Assembly: GCA_020049465.1 (NCBI GenBank)
Contig: JAIFKS010000076.1
Location: 1 to 62,928 of the forward strand
Length of the DNA stretch: 62,928 bases
DNA from: a bacterium
GTDB taxonomy: Bacteria; Krumholzibacteriota; Krumholzibacteriia; LZORAL124-64-63
Reading direction: 5' to 3'
The position numbers and the translations under genes were made by a program. Within the stretch, counting starts at the first letter, position 1. Each line of letters begins with the position of its first letter. The notes below the pieces were generated by a model. That model was given only the letters and a program-made list of their open reading frames with translations. It had not been told where the DNA came from and did not search any database. Positions 52,351 to 59,274 of this stretch are shown here, one piece after another.

Positions 52351-53757
52351 TCAGTCGATCGCGTCGAGCAGGGGGTCGCCACGGTACCCCAACGCCATCC
52401 AGTCCATGCGTCCGCCTTCGCGGTGGCAGTCGAGACATTCCAGCGCGCGGTCGGCCGGCTGCACTTCGTGGAAGATGCCCATGAAGCGCCGCACCTCGAT
52501 CCAGCGGTAGGTCGGATCGTGGATGCCGTAGGCGGCTTCGCTGCCGTCGACGACAGCCTGGTGGAGATCGCCGTTGATGAAGAATTCGTCGACCGCCAGG
52601 GGAATGATCCACTCCTTGCCTTCGAGCAGGGGCACCCTGGCCTGGTGCAGCTTGAAGGCGTGGAGCTTCGCTGTCTTGTCCTTGCGGCTTCCCTCGGGCT
52701 TCATCAGCGAGACGACGCCGTCGGCGTCGGCGCGAACCGCTTCGCCCATCAGGGTGGCCCGGCTCTTGCCGTTGAACCAGGCGTACACGGGCTGCACGTC
52801 CTGCCCCATGGTGATCGTGGCCGAGTACTTGTTGGCCACCTCGTGCCTCTGGGGCGTCGACCAGTCGCGGACCATGTCCGTCGGGTCCTTCTTGGCGAAG
52901 GTCGGGATGTGGCAGACGGTGCAGTTCAGCCGGTCGGTGTGCCGGTCGAGGATCGCCACGCCGTGCGGCTTCGCGTCGTGGCAGCTCTCGCAGGACAGCG
53001 GATTGTCCGGGCTGTCGGTGCCCGCCAGGTCGGCGCCGCGCCCGCGCACGCGATGGTCGTCTCCCCGGTGACAGTCGACACACTGCAGGTTGTTGCCGCT
53101 GCTGGCCATGTGCACGTCGAACTCCGGCTGGCAGTCGTTGAGTTCGTATTCCAGGTCGCCGCGTTTGAAGTTCGGACCGCCGCCCGCGCCGGCGTGGCAG
53201 CGCAGGCACATCGTGCGTTCGGGCAGTGAGATGCGCTTGGCCACCGAATCGAGTCCCGCCTGGTTCTCCCACAGGATCGGCTTCCAGGACCAGTTGCCGG
53301 CTTCATCCTGGTAGGCGTCGCGCCGGTAGCCGGAGGCGTGGCAGATCAGGCAGTCGATGTTCTCGAGCTGCGCGCGGCTCAGTTCCGGACTGGGCTTGGC
53401 ACCCAGACCGGCGTGGCATTTGGAGCAACCCTGCGCGATCACCTTGCCGTCGCTGTTGACCGCATTGCCGATCCAGCTGGCGAGTGGATTGGTGCAGAAA
53501 TCATTCATCGTGTTGAGTTTGCCCAGGCGCTTGCCCTGGGCATTGACCAGCTGCGGCGTTTCGCCCTGCCATTGGTAGTGCTGCGAATGGAAGAAGCTGG
53601 TGGCTTCCGCCTCGTGGCACTGCAGGCAGGTGGCGGTGCCCTCATAGTGCTCGAAGTAGCCGTCCTGGTGGGTCCAGGTCCGCGTGGCGGCCGGAGAGCT
53701 TCCGGCCGCCAGCGCGAGGATCACCAGCACCGGCGTCGTGAACGCGGTGCGATTCAT
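52351..53757 (-). CDS. Octaheme c-type cytochrome, OTR-like
   Basis: This exported 468-residue cytochrome has a signal peptide (LVILALAAGSSPAATRTW) and eight CxxCH heme sites: residues 44, 111, 136, 184, 226, 256, 279 and 441. The first half, with CLQCHEAEA, LGKLNTMNDFCTN, CSKCHAGLG and NIDCLICH, resembles, from memory, the octaheme tetrathionate reductase (OTR) family (family phrases: CLxCH, GKxNxINNFC, CTSCHAGYG, NVDCLVCH). It may reduce a sulfur compound or carry electrons. The ATG follows a GGAGG site. It lies nine bases after the porin gene, so the two are almost surely cotranscribed. Confidence 0.9.
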   Translation of the reverse strand: MNRTAFTTPVLVILALAAGSSPAATRTWTHQDGYFEHYEGTATCLQCHEAEATSFFHSQHYQWQGETPQLVNAQGKRLGKLNTMNDFCTNPLASWIGNAVNSDGKVIAQGCSKCHAGLGAKPSPELSRAQLENIDCLICHASGYRRDAYQDEAGNWSWKPILWENQAGLDSVAKRISLPERTMCLRCHAGAGGGPNFKRGDLEYELNDCQPEFDVHMASSGNNLQCVDCHRGDDHRVRGRGADLAGTDSPDNPLSCESCHDAKPHGVAILDRHTDRLNCTVCHIPTFAKKDPTDMVRDWSTPQRHEVANKYSATITMGQDVQPVYAWFNGKSRATLMGEAVRADADGVVSLMKPEGSRKDKTAKLHAFKLHQARVPLLEGKEWIIPLAVDEFFINGDLHQAVVDGSEAAYGIHDPTYRWIEVRRFMGIFHEVQPADRALECLDCHREGGRMDWMALGYRGDPLLDAID

Positions 53758-53766
53758 GTCTGCCTC

Positions 53767-55419
53767 CTAGAACCGGGCCGAGAAGCTGAGCGACACCTTG
53801 CCGGCCTTTTCCCAGGTGGGGAAGCCCTGCACGACGGGGGTCGAACCGAGTTCCTTGGGCGCGCCCACATGCCAGCCGCTGCCGGTGTAGTCGTAGTCGT
53901 AGGCGATCCAGGCCAGCTTGGCGACGAACTTCGGGGCGAAGCGGTGCGTCACGTAGGCCTCGGTCGCGGTACCGCGTGTGCCGGTTTTCGGGGCGATGAT
54001 GTCGTCCTGCGCCGGCGTGAAGTTGAACCAGTACTGCGAGCCCTTATTCCATTCGAAGCCGACCTTGGTCTTGCCGTTCTTCAGGTTGTAGCGGGCGCCC
54101 AGGTAGTACATGGAGCCGGTCTGCGACTCGGGCGTGTCGTACGGGTCGCTGAGCAGGCCGCCGAAGGGGCCGGTGACGTCTTCGGGCCGGCTCTTGGACC
54201 AGCTGCCGGTCACGAACCAGTCGACCGGTCCGTCGGTGCGCGACAGCAGGATGCTGGCGATGTCGAAATCGCCCAGGTTGGCCGAGGGGCTGAAGCGGGT
54301 GACGATCGGCCCGGGCATCGGCTGACCGCTGACCGGATTGTTCGGCAGGATGATCTGGCCGTCGAAGCCGTCGGTGATGTCGAACGCGCGGGCCAGCGTC
54401 GTCTGGATCTGCATCTCAGGCGTATCGAGTGCGTCGATATTGAAGCCGAAGAACTGGGCATCCTTCAGGGCGGTGTCGCTGTCGACCAGCCCCTGGCCGT
54501 ACTGCGACTCGTAGCCCAGCCCGTAGCAGGCGCGCAGGGTGGAGTTCTCGGCGAGGTGCCAGCCGACCGTGGCGCCGTCGAACTGGAAGTCGATCAGGGT
54601 GCCCATGGGCGTGCCGCCGCGCATCTCGTCGTGGCGGTAGTGCAGCGGCGGGCCTTCGGTGCTGGGACGCCGGCCCAGGCTCAGGTACACCGGCTGGCTG
54701 AACAGGTTGTTCCAGGTGAAGTAGGCGCGGTCGACCTTCAGGGTGGCGTCGCCCGGCACGCCCGGCCAGTTGGCATCGGTGTTCAGGCTGCTCGCCTGGC
54801 CGTTGAACATGCCGGTCTGGGTCGAGGCGCCCCAGGGCTTGTACATGGACAGGCGGCTGCTGAAGCTGATGCCGTCGGCCACCTCGGCGTCGAGGTTCAG
54901 GCGCAGGCGGGTCGTGTAGAGGATGCTGTTGTCCGTGTTGAAGCCCTGGCGGTAGGCGTCCTGCGCGTAGGCCTGCATCATGGCGCCCATGTTCGGGTTG
55001 TTCGCCATCATGAACTGCACCCAGTCCTTGACGTCGCCGAACGTGGTCTGGCCCTGGAAGACCTGGAATGCCGCGTAGTTCTGCCCAATGAACTGGTCGA
55101 TGTCGGCGGGGCCGAACGGCGACATCGGATCGAAGGACGGATTGTAGTTCGTGTCCGTGTAGAACATGGTCCCGAACGTCAGCGCCTGCATGCGCATGCC
55201 GTCGATGTAGTCGGGAATCTCCCCTGTGAGGGTGTGGGCTTCGACGCGCAGATCGCCGCCCCACTGGATGTTGTCCTTGGCGTCGTTGACCTGCAGTTTC
55301 TGGATCTTCTTCTCGAGCGCCTTGATGCGCTCCTCGACGGTGCGTTCGGCCAAGGCGCTGCCGGCGGCCAGGGTGACGGCCAGCAGCGCGCCCAGCAGGG
55401 TGATGAGCTTGCGATTCAT
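53767..55419 (-). CDS. Putative outer-membrane porin (DUF3373-like)
   Basis: This 550-residue protein has a signal peptide (LLAVTLAAGSALAERT), then a short coiled coil (VEERIKALEKKIQKLQV). A large beta-barrel with many alternating amphipathic strands follows (TTRLRLNLDAEVADGISFSS, KVGFEWNKGSQYWFNFTP), ending in phenylalanine (SLSFSARF), the outer-membrane sorting signal. It resembles putative porins of the DUF3373 type. It is flanked by two c-type cytochrome genes, which suggests an outer-membrane conduit for electrons. Confidence in the barrel is high; the electron-conduit role is inferred from neighbours. Confidence 0.8.
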   Translation of the reverse strand: MNRKLITLLGALLAVTLAAGSALAERTVEERIKALEKKIQKLQVNDAKDNIQWGGDLRVEAHTLTGEIPDYIDGMRMQALTFGTMFYTDTNYNPSFDPMSPFGPADIDQFIGQNYAAFQVFQGQTTFGDVKDWVQFMMANNPNMGAMMQAYAQDAYRQGFNTDNSILYTTRLRLNLDAEVADGISFSSRLSMYKPWGASTQTGMFNGQASSLNTDANWPGVPGDATLKVDRAYFTWNNLFSQPVYLSLGRRPSTEGPPLHYRHDEMRGGTPMGTLIDFQFDGATVGWHLAENSTLRACYGLGYESQYGQGLVDSDTALKDAQFFGFNIDALDTPEMQIQTTLARAFDITDGFDGQIILPNNPVSGQPMPGPIVTRFSPSANLGDFDIASILLSRTDGPVDWFVTGSWSKSRPEDVTGPFGGLLSDPYDTPESQTGSMYYLGARYNLKNGKTKVGFEWNKGSQYWFNFTPAQDDIIAPKTGTRGTATEAYVTHRFAPKFVAKLAWIAYDYDYTGSGWHVGAPKELGSTPVVQGFPTWEKAGKVSLSFSARF

Positions 55420-55480
55420 GGGTACGCCTCCGTAACGGGTGAGCGGGACGTTGGTTCGAACTGGAGATTGGGACGACCGC

Positions 55481-55864
55481 TCAACCGCAGGTCATCGGCT
55501 GCTCGCTGTCGGCGGCGTGGTCGACGCAGAATTTGCGGATCGCCTCGAGCGTCGCTTCATCGATGACGTCGGTGACCTTGAGGGCCGCCTGTTCCGGCTT
55601 GTCGGCCGCGGCCGGAGCGGCGACCTGCCCATGCACTTCGGCGTAGGGACCGGTGAAGAATTCTTCCCACTGTTCCTGGATCAGGGTCATGGGCGTGTAT
55701 TCTCCGGCGGCGGCTTTGGTGTCGTGGCACACCTTGCAACTGGTCTTGAAGAGCGCTTTGCCGTCGAGGGGCTTGGGCTTGTCGGCGTCGGGTTCGGCGG
55801 CGAAGGCGGCGACCGCGGCGGCGCACACCACGGCGGTCAGGACGATACGGCGGATGGAGCGCAT
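55481..55864 (-). CDS. Monoheme c-type cytochrome
   Basis: This 127-residue exported protein has a signal peptide (IVLTAVVCAAAVAAFAAEPD) and one heme site (CKVCH near residue 44 of the precursor), followed by a methionine-containing helix (YTPMTLIQEQWEEFF) that could give the second heme ligand. A conserved-looking end (FCVDHAADSEQPMTCG) carries two cysteines. The ATG at 55864 is preceded by GGAGG seven bases away; an upstream GTG/ATG extension would break the signal peptide. It is the first gene of the cytochrome-porin operon, 61 bases before the porin start. Confidence 0.85.
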   Translation of the reverse strand: MRSIRRIVLTAVVCAAAVAAFAAEPDADKPKPLDGKALFKTSCKVCHDTKAAAGEYTPMTLIQEQWEEFFTGPYAEVHGQVAAPAAADKPEQAALKVTDVIDEATLEAIRKFCVDHAADSEQPMTCG

Positions 55865-56200
55865 CAGAGGACCTCCGGAACGGATGATACGAACGCAGAC
55901 GGACACAGTTCATGTGTCTATCGATTGCGAAATTGCTAACAGGTAGCCGGCGGGTCAAGTCCAATTTGGGGCGCCGACGGGGCAACTTATTGCTGCAACA
56001 GAGATTGATTTTGGTATGCAAACTCAATCGCTGGGCGGCGGGCGTCTCCATGTCCGCCTCCGGGCCATGCCGAAGGCGTTTCACCGATGCGTAGGCTGCG
56101 CTTAACACTTGAGCCGGCGGTCACCATGGACGAAACTGCCGGCGACGTCCGACTCAGGCAAAGTCGGCGCCACGGTTCCCGCCGCCGACCGGAGGATTTT
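55865..56200. other. Gene-free, relatively AT-rich region between divergent genes
   Basis: This 336-base stretch separates the minus-strand cytochrome operon from the plus-strand GlmU-like gene. The part from about 55900 to 56035 is clearly richer in A and T than its surroundings and holds the palindrome listed at 56003-56029. I found no convincing sigma-70 hexamer pair here. The plus-strand gene has a GGAGGA site at 56191-56196. Confidence 0.7.
56003..56029. promoter_or_regulatory. 27-bp imperfect palindrome, candidate operator
   Basis: The arms GATTGATTTTGG (56003-56014) and GCAAACTCAATC (56018-56029), around a TAT centre, match at 10 of 12 positions. The site lies about 140 bases upstream of the cytochrome start and 170 bases upstream of the GlmU-like start. 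It does not fit the FNR/CRP half-site spacing well. The bound regulator is unknown. Confidence 0.55.
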
Positions 56201-57618
56201 TTGAACACCACCGCTGTGCTCTTCGAGGACCACACCTGGCGAGGTCTGCGCCCGCTCTCGGCGGGGTTGCCCGTATACGAGCAGCGCTGCGGTCTGTTCA
56301 ACACGAGGGAGCGGCTGGAACTCGTCCATCGGCCCGGTGTGCTCCTGTGCCGGGCCGTGCTGGAGGCGCTTCACGGCGAGACTCCCTGGAGTGTCGGCCC
56401 GGCCTCCCTGCATGCGGTCGACAACTGTGGCTGAACGGCCGGTCGGCACCGTCGATGACTTTCCTGGCCGGACTTCTGGCGCTGCCCGCGGACACGCCGC
56501 CGTTCGCCTGGTTCGATGCGGACGGCCTGGTCGCCGCGCGGCTGGAGCCGGGCCAGGGACGGGCGGCTGCCGCCTCCTGGGAGGCCTGGCGCGACGGACG
56601 GACACCGCAATGGTCCGGCCCCGATCTGGGCGCCGCAGCCCGCGAGCATCGTCTGGGGGATGATCAGCGCCTGATCTGCGGGGCAGCGGCCGATGAAGCC
56701 GCGTCCTTCCGCCTGGCCGGGCTGTTGTGGGCTGCGGCCGCTGGGCAAAGCCCGGCCTGGCGCCATGTCTGGGACCTCGTCCCGGCGACGGCCGCCGCCC
56801 TGGACGGAGATCTGCGGGCGGCGTTGGCGGCCGGCGGCTGGACGCGTCGCCCGTTCGCGCTCTGGGGAGCGGCAGACGCGGAGCCGATCTGGGCCGCGCG
56901 GACCGAACTGAAACGAGGCGAACAGGGCGACCTGCCTCCGGGCGCCTGGCTGCTGGGAGAGGATTTCTGGTGGGGTGCCGGCGTGACGATGGCCCCGGGC
57001 GCCGTCGTCGACGCGCGGCGCGGGCCGGTGGTGCTGGACCGCGGCTGCGACATCGCCCCGCACACGCTGCTGGAAGGTCCGTTGTACCTGGGACCGGGCT
57101 GTCGGGTCAAAGCCGGCGCGCGGCTCTACGGCGAATCGAGCTTCGGCATCGGAAACCGGTTGGCCGGCGAAATCGGCGAATCAACGTTCGGGGATTTCGC
57201 CAACAAACAGCACGAAGGCTTCATCGGGCACGCCGTCCTGGGTTCCTGGACCAATCTCGGCGCCATGACGACCTGCAGCGATCTGAAGAACAACTACGGT
57301 ACGGTGCGGGTCGATCTGGGGGATGGTCAGGTGGACACCGGCCAACGCTTCGTCGGGCTGCTGGCAGGCGACCACGTCAAGACTGCCATCGGCACACTCT
57401 TCAACACGGGAACCTGCGTGGGATTCGCCAGCAACATCTTCGGGAGCGGCATGCCGCCGAAGCATGTTCCGGCTTTCAGTTGGGGCGGGAACCCCGGCGG
57501 GCCGGGTTACGGGGTCGAGCAGGCCATCGCGACGGCCTCCGTGGTGATGGGACGTCGTCAGTGCCGCTTCCTGGCGGCCCACCGCGCCCTGTTCGAAATG
57601 CTGGCACCTCCGGCCTGA
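56201..57618 (+). CDS. GlmU-like sugar nucleotidyltransferase/acetyltransferase, frameshifted
   Basis: The gene resembles the 'alternative GlmU' proteins (an N-terminal NTP-transferase-like domain and a C-terminal left-handed beta-helix). Two frames are needed. From a TTG at 56201 (GGAGGA site at 56191-56196), LFEDHTWRGLRPLSAGLPVY and YEQRCGLFNTRERLELVH read until a stop at 56432-56434. The continuation, LWLNGRSAPSMTFLAGLLAL onward, is in the -1 frame. One missing C near 56425 (GACAAC-TGTGG) would join them as VDNLWLNGR. The rest, with GLLAGDHVKTAIGTLFNTGT, is complete to 57618. It is a sequencing error, a recent mutation or recoding; about 472 residues if joined. Confidence 0.78.
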
Positions 57619-58050
57619 CCTCGCCGGAGCGGGCACCCCGCACGATCCGGACCCACCGCATCGTGCCCGATGACGCCCGGCCGCGGTCCGCCGTCCCGCG
57701 GACATCCTGGGCCGCTCAAACTACTTGTTTTCTATCATGTGCAATAACAACGGCTTAGGATGGCCGCCTTCGTCACAATCTTCATTTTACGGCCTAAAAG
57801 GCTCAGGGCACGCCAGTTGCAAAGGGTCCCAGCAAATGTTCTCTGCGCTGCTCGCGATTGGGGACCCAGTATCTACAACACTCTTGTGGATCCGGTCGGT
57901 CACCACACGGCAGTACGCGGGGGACATTTTCTTATTGGCAACACCTTCGCGATATGTTATAAATTGTGGCTGTAACTTCCGATCACCAAAAGATCTACGT
58001 CGTGATTCGGATCATCAGCATCAAGACGCCGCAGCAAGAGGTTCCGTCGC
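57619..58050. other. Gene-free, AT-rich region upstream of HU
   Basis: This 432-base stretch falls to roughly half G+C from about 57719 to 58020, against much higher values on both sides. It holds the HU promoter (57935-57963) and a leader of about 80 bases. An open frame of 109 codons (57725-58054) is not believable: it has rare residues, no ribosome site and no family resemblance. I see no tRNA or clear terminator in it. It might hold a non-coding RNA, a nucleoid-protein binding site or remnant foreign DNA. Confidence 0.7.
57935..57963 (+). promoter_or_regulatory. Promoter for the HU gene
   Basis: TTGGCA (57935-57940) and TATAAA (57958-57963) are separated by 17 bases, about 88 bases upstream of the HU ATG. 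It is among the strongest promoters by sequence in the window, as expected for an abundant DNA-binding protein. Confidence 0.8.
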
Positions 58051-58332
58051 ATGACGAAAGCTGAACTGGTCGACCTGATCACCGGGAGCACGGGCCTGAA
58101 CCGCCGGGACACCGTCACCGTGGTGAATCTCATCATGGAAAACATCGGCGGCGCCCTGGCCGCCGGCGACAAGGTCGAACTCCGGGGTTTCGGCAGTTTC
58201 AAGGTGAAGAGCCGCCGGTCACGACTGGCGCGCAACCCCCGGACCGGCGACGCCGTCGACGTACCGGCGAAGCGGGTTCCGTATTTCAAAGCCTCGAATG
58301 AGCTCAAGGATCGACTCAACGGCCACGATTGA
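58051..58332 (+). CDS. hup: HU/IHF-family DNA-binding protein
   Basis: This 93-residue protein has the full HU fold: MTKAELVDLITGSTGLNRRD at the N-terminus, the dimer strand KVELRGFGSFKVKSRRSRL, and the DNA-arm RNPRTGDAVDVPAKRVPYFK with the conserved proline. HU bends DNA and compacts the nucleoid. The HU/IHF subtype cannot be decided. The ATG is preceded by only a weak AAGAGG site. It has its own strong promoter. Confidence 0.95.
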   Translation: MTKAELVDLITGSTGLNRRDTVTVVNLIMENIGGALAAGDKVELRGFGSFKVKSRRSRLARNPRTGDAVDVPAKRVPYFKASNELKDRLNGHD

Positions 58333-58346
58333 TTACCAAGTTCCGT

Positions 58347-58375
58347 TTGTCAGCAGCCGTTCCATGGTCTATCTT
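58347..58375 (+). promoter_or_regulatory. Candidate promoter for the 29-aa gene
   Basis: TTGTCA (58347-58352) and TATCTT (58370-58375), 17 bases apart, lie 15 bases after the HU stop and about 108 bases before the ATG of the 29-aa gene. The terminator-like hairpin at 58394-58425 is downstream of the expected start site. Confidence 0.55.
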
Positions 58376-58393
58376 GGCCGACGATCATCTTGA

Positions 58394-58425
58394 CGCGGGG
58401 AGTGACACTGCCCGCGCGCGTTTTT
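58394..58425 (+). terminator. Terminator-like hairpin after HU
   Basis: CGCGGG (58394-58399) pairs with CCCGCG (58411-58416), with inner AGT/ACT pairs across a GAC loop, followed by CGCG and TTTTT (58421-58425). It lies 62 bases after the HU stop and can end HU transcription. Because a candidate promoter precedes it, it may also act as an attenuator for the 29-aa gene. Confidence 0.65.
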
Positions 58426-58483
58426 GACTGTTGCCAGGCCGCGCACGCGGGGCTGGCGCTGACGGGTGAAAGGTGGGAAGACG

Positions 58484-58573
58484 ATGCCGAACGGACGCAA
58501 GCGTAAGCGGAAGAAGATCGCGACGCACAAGCGCAAGAAGCGGTTGAGGAAGAACCGCCACAAGAAGAAGTAG
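58484..58573 (+). CDS. 29-residue AURKAIP1/COX24-domain basic protein
   Basis: This tiny gene encodes MPNGRKRKRKKIATHKRKKR followed by LRKNRHKKK, 29 residues, 19 of them Lys or Arg. It closely matches the short AURKAIP1/COX24-domain proteins common in Bacteroidetes and relatives, which are thought to be small-ribosomal-subunit components (the bS22-like group). An AAAGGTGGG ribosome site is eight to ten bases upstream of the ATG. A candidate promoter is at 58347-58375. The match is from memory of family sequences, yet the near-identical pattern makes the call strong. Confidence 0.9.
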   Translation: MPNGRKRKRKKIATHKRKKRLRKNRHKKK

Positions 58574-58666
58574 GCCACCGCCGGCCACCGCCCGGACATA
58601 CGTCCGACGGCGGGGCCGGCGGGCGCCGGAACCTTCCGGCGCTCAGGCGGGGAAGGAGCGACGCCG

Positions 58667-59062
58667 ATGACCGGAGAGACGCCAGAACGCCGCCGGGCCA
58701 CGCGAGTCGATGCGAATCTGAAGCTCGAAGTCAGGCTGCCGGGCGGCGACGCCGATGCAGCGACCGCGACGCTGCAGACGATCAACATCAGTTCGTCCGG
58801 TATCTATTTCCGCTCGGATCATTTCGTCGCCCCCATGACCCGGCTGGCCATGGACATCGAAGTGGCCGTACCAGCCTCCGAGGGGCGGGACGACGGCACG
58901 GCCATGGTGCCCTGCGAGGGGCTTGTGGTTCGGATCACGCCCGAGGTCGAAACTCCCGACTGTGCCGCTTACGAGGTGGCGGTGTTCTTCACGAACATCT
59001 CGCCCGAGGGCATGGCCAATCTCGAGCGACATATCGCCCTTCTGATCACCGACACGGACTGA
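58667..59062 (+). CDS. PilZ-domain protein
   Basis: This 131-residue protein consists of a PilZ domain, which binds cyclic di-GMP and adjusts motility or polysaccharide secretion. The first c-di-GMP motif is ERRRATRVDA (RxxxR type) and the second NISSSGIYF (D/NxSxxG). The remaining strands (RLAMDIEVAVP, CEGLVVRITPEVE and YEVAVFFTNISPEGM) complete the barrel. The ATG has a GGAAGGAG site nine bases upstream. It sits next to a receiver-histidine kinase gene and 2 kb before flagellar genes, consistent with motility control. Confidence 0.88.
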   Translation: MTGETPERRRATRVDANLKLEVRLPGGDADAATATLQTINISSSGIYFRSDHFVAPMTRLAMDIEVAVPASEGRDDGTAMVPCEGLVVRITPEVETPDCAAYEVAVFFTNISPEGMANLERHIALLITDTD

Positions 59063-59149
59063 ACGGGGGCGATCCCTGCGCCGGCCATGGCGCGCGGACG
59101 GTCCTTGACGGGCTCGGGGCCGGCCTGAATGGTGGTCCCCGTTGCGCTT

Positions 59150-59173
59150 AACCGCCCGTGAGGGCGGTTTTTC
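59150..59173 (+). terminator. Rho-independent terminator after the PilZ gene
   Basis: AACCGCCC (59150-59157) pairs with GGGCGGTT (59162-59169) around a GTGA tetraloop and is followed by TTTC. It lies 88 bases after the PilZ stop and 102 bases before the next gene. Confidence 0.85.
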
Positions 59174-59274
59174 GCGTTTGTCTCTCAAGCCGGAAGCCAC
59201 CGGGACGAATACGGTTGTGAAACGGTGCGCCCGACCGGGCGCCGCGTGATCACCCGTGCCGATGGGGCCCGCCC

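Noticed and set aside
56003..56029. FNR/CRP-type binding site
   Set aside because: The TTGA...TCAA half-sites are too far apart for the usual N4-N6 spacing; kept only as a generic palindrome.
57725..58054. 109-codon open frame before HU
   Set aside because: No ribosome site, odd composition, no family resemblance, and it would overlap the HU start; the region's lower G+C explains the open frame poorly but coding is not supported.
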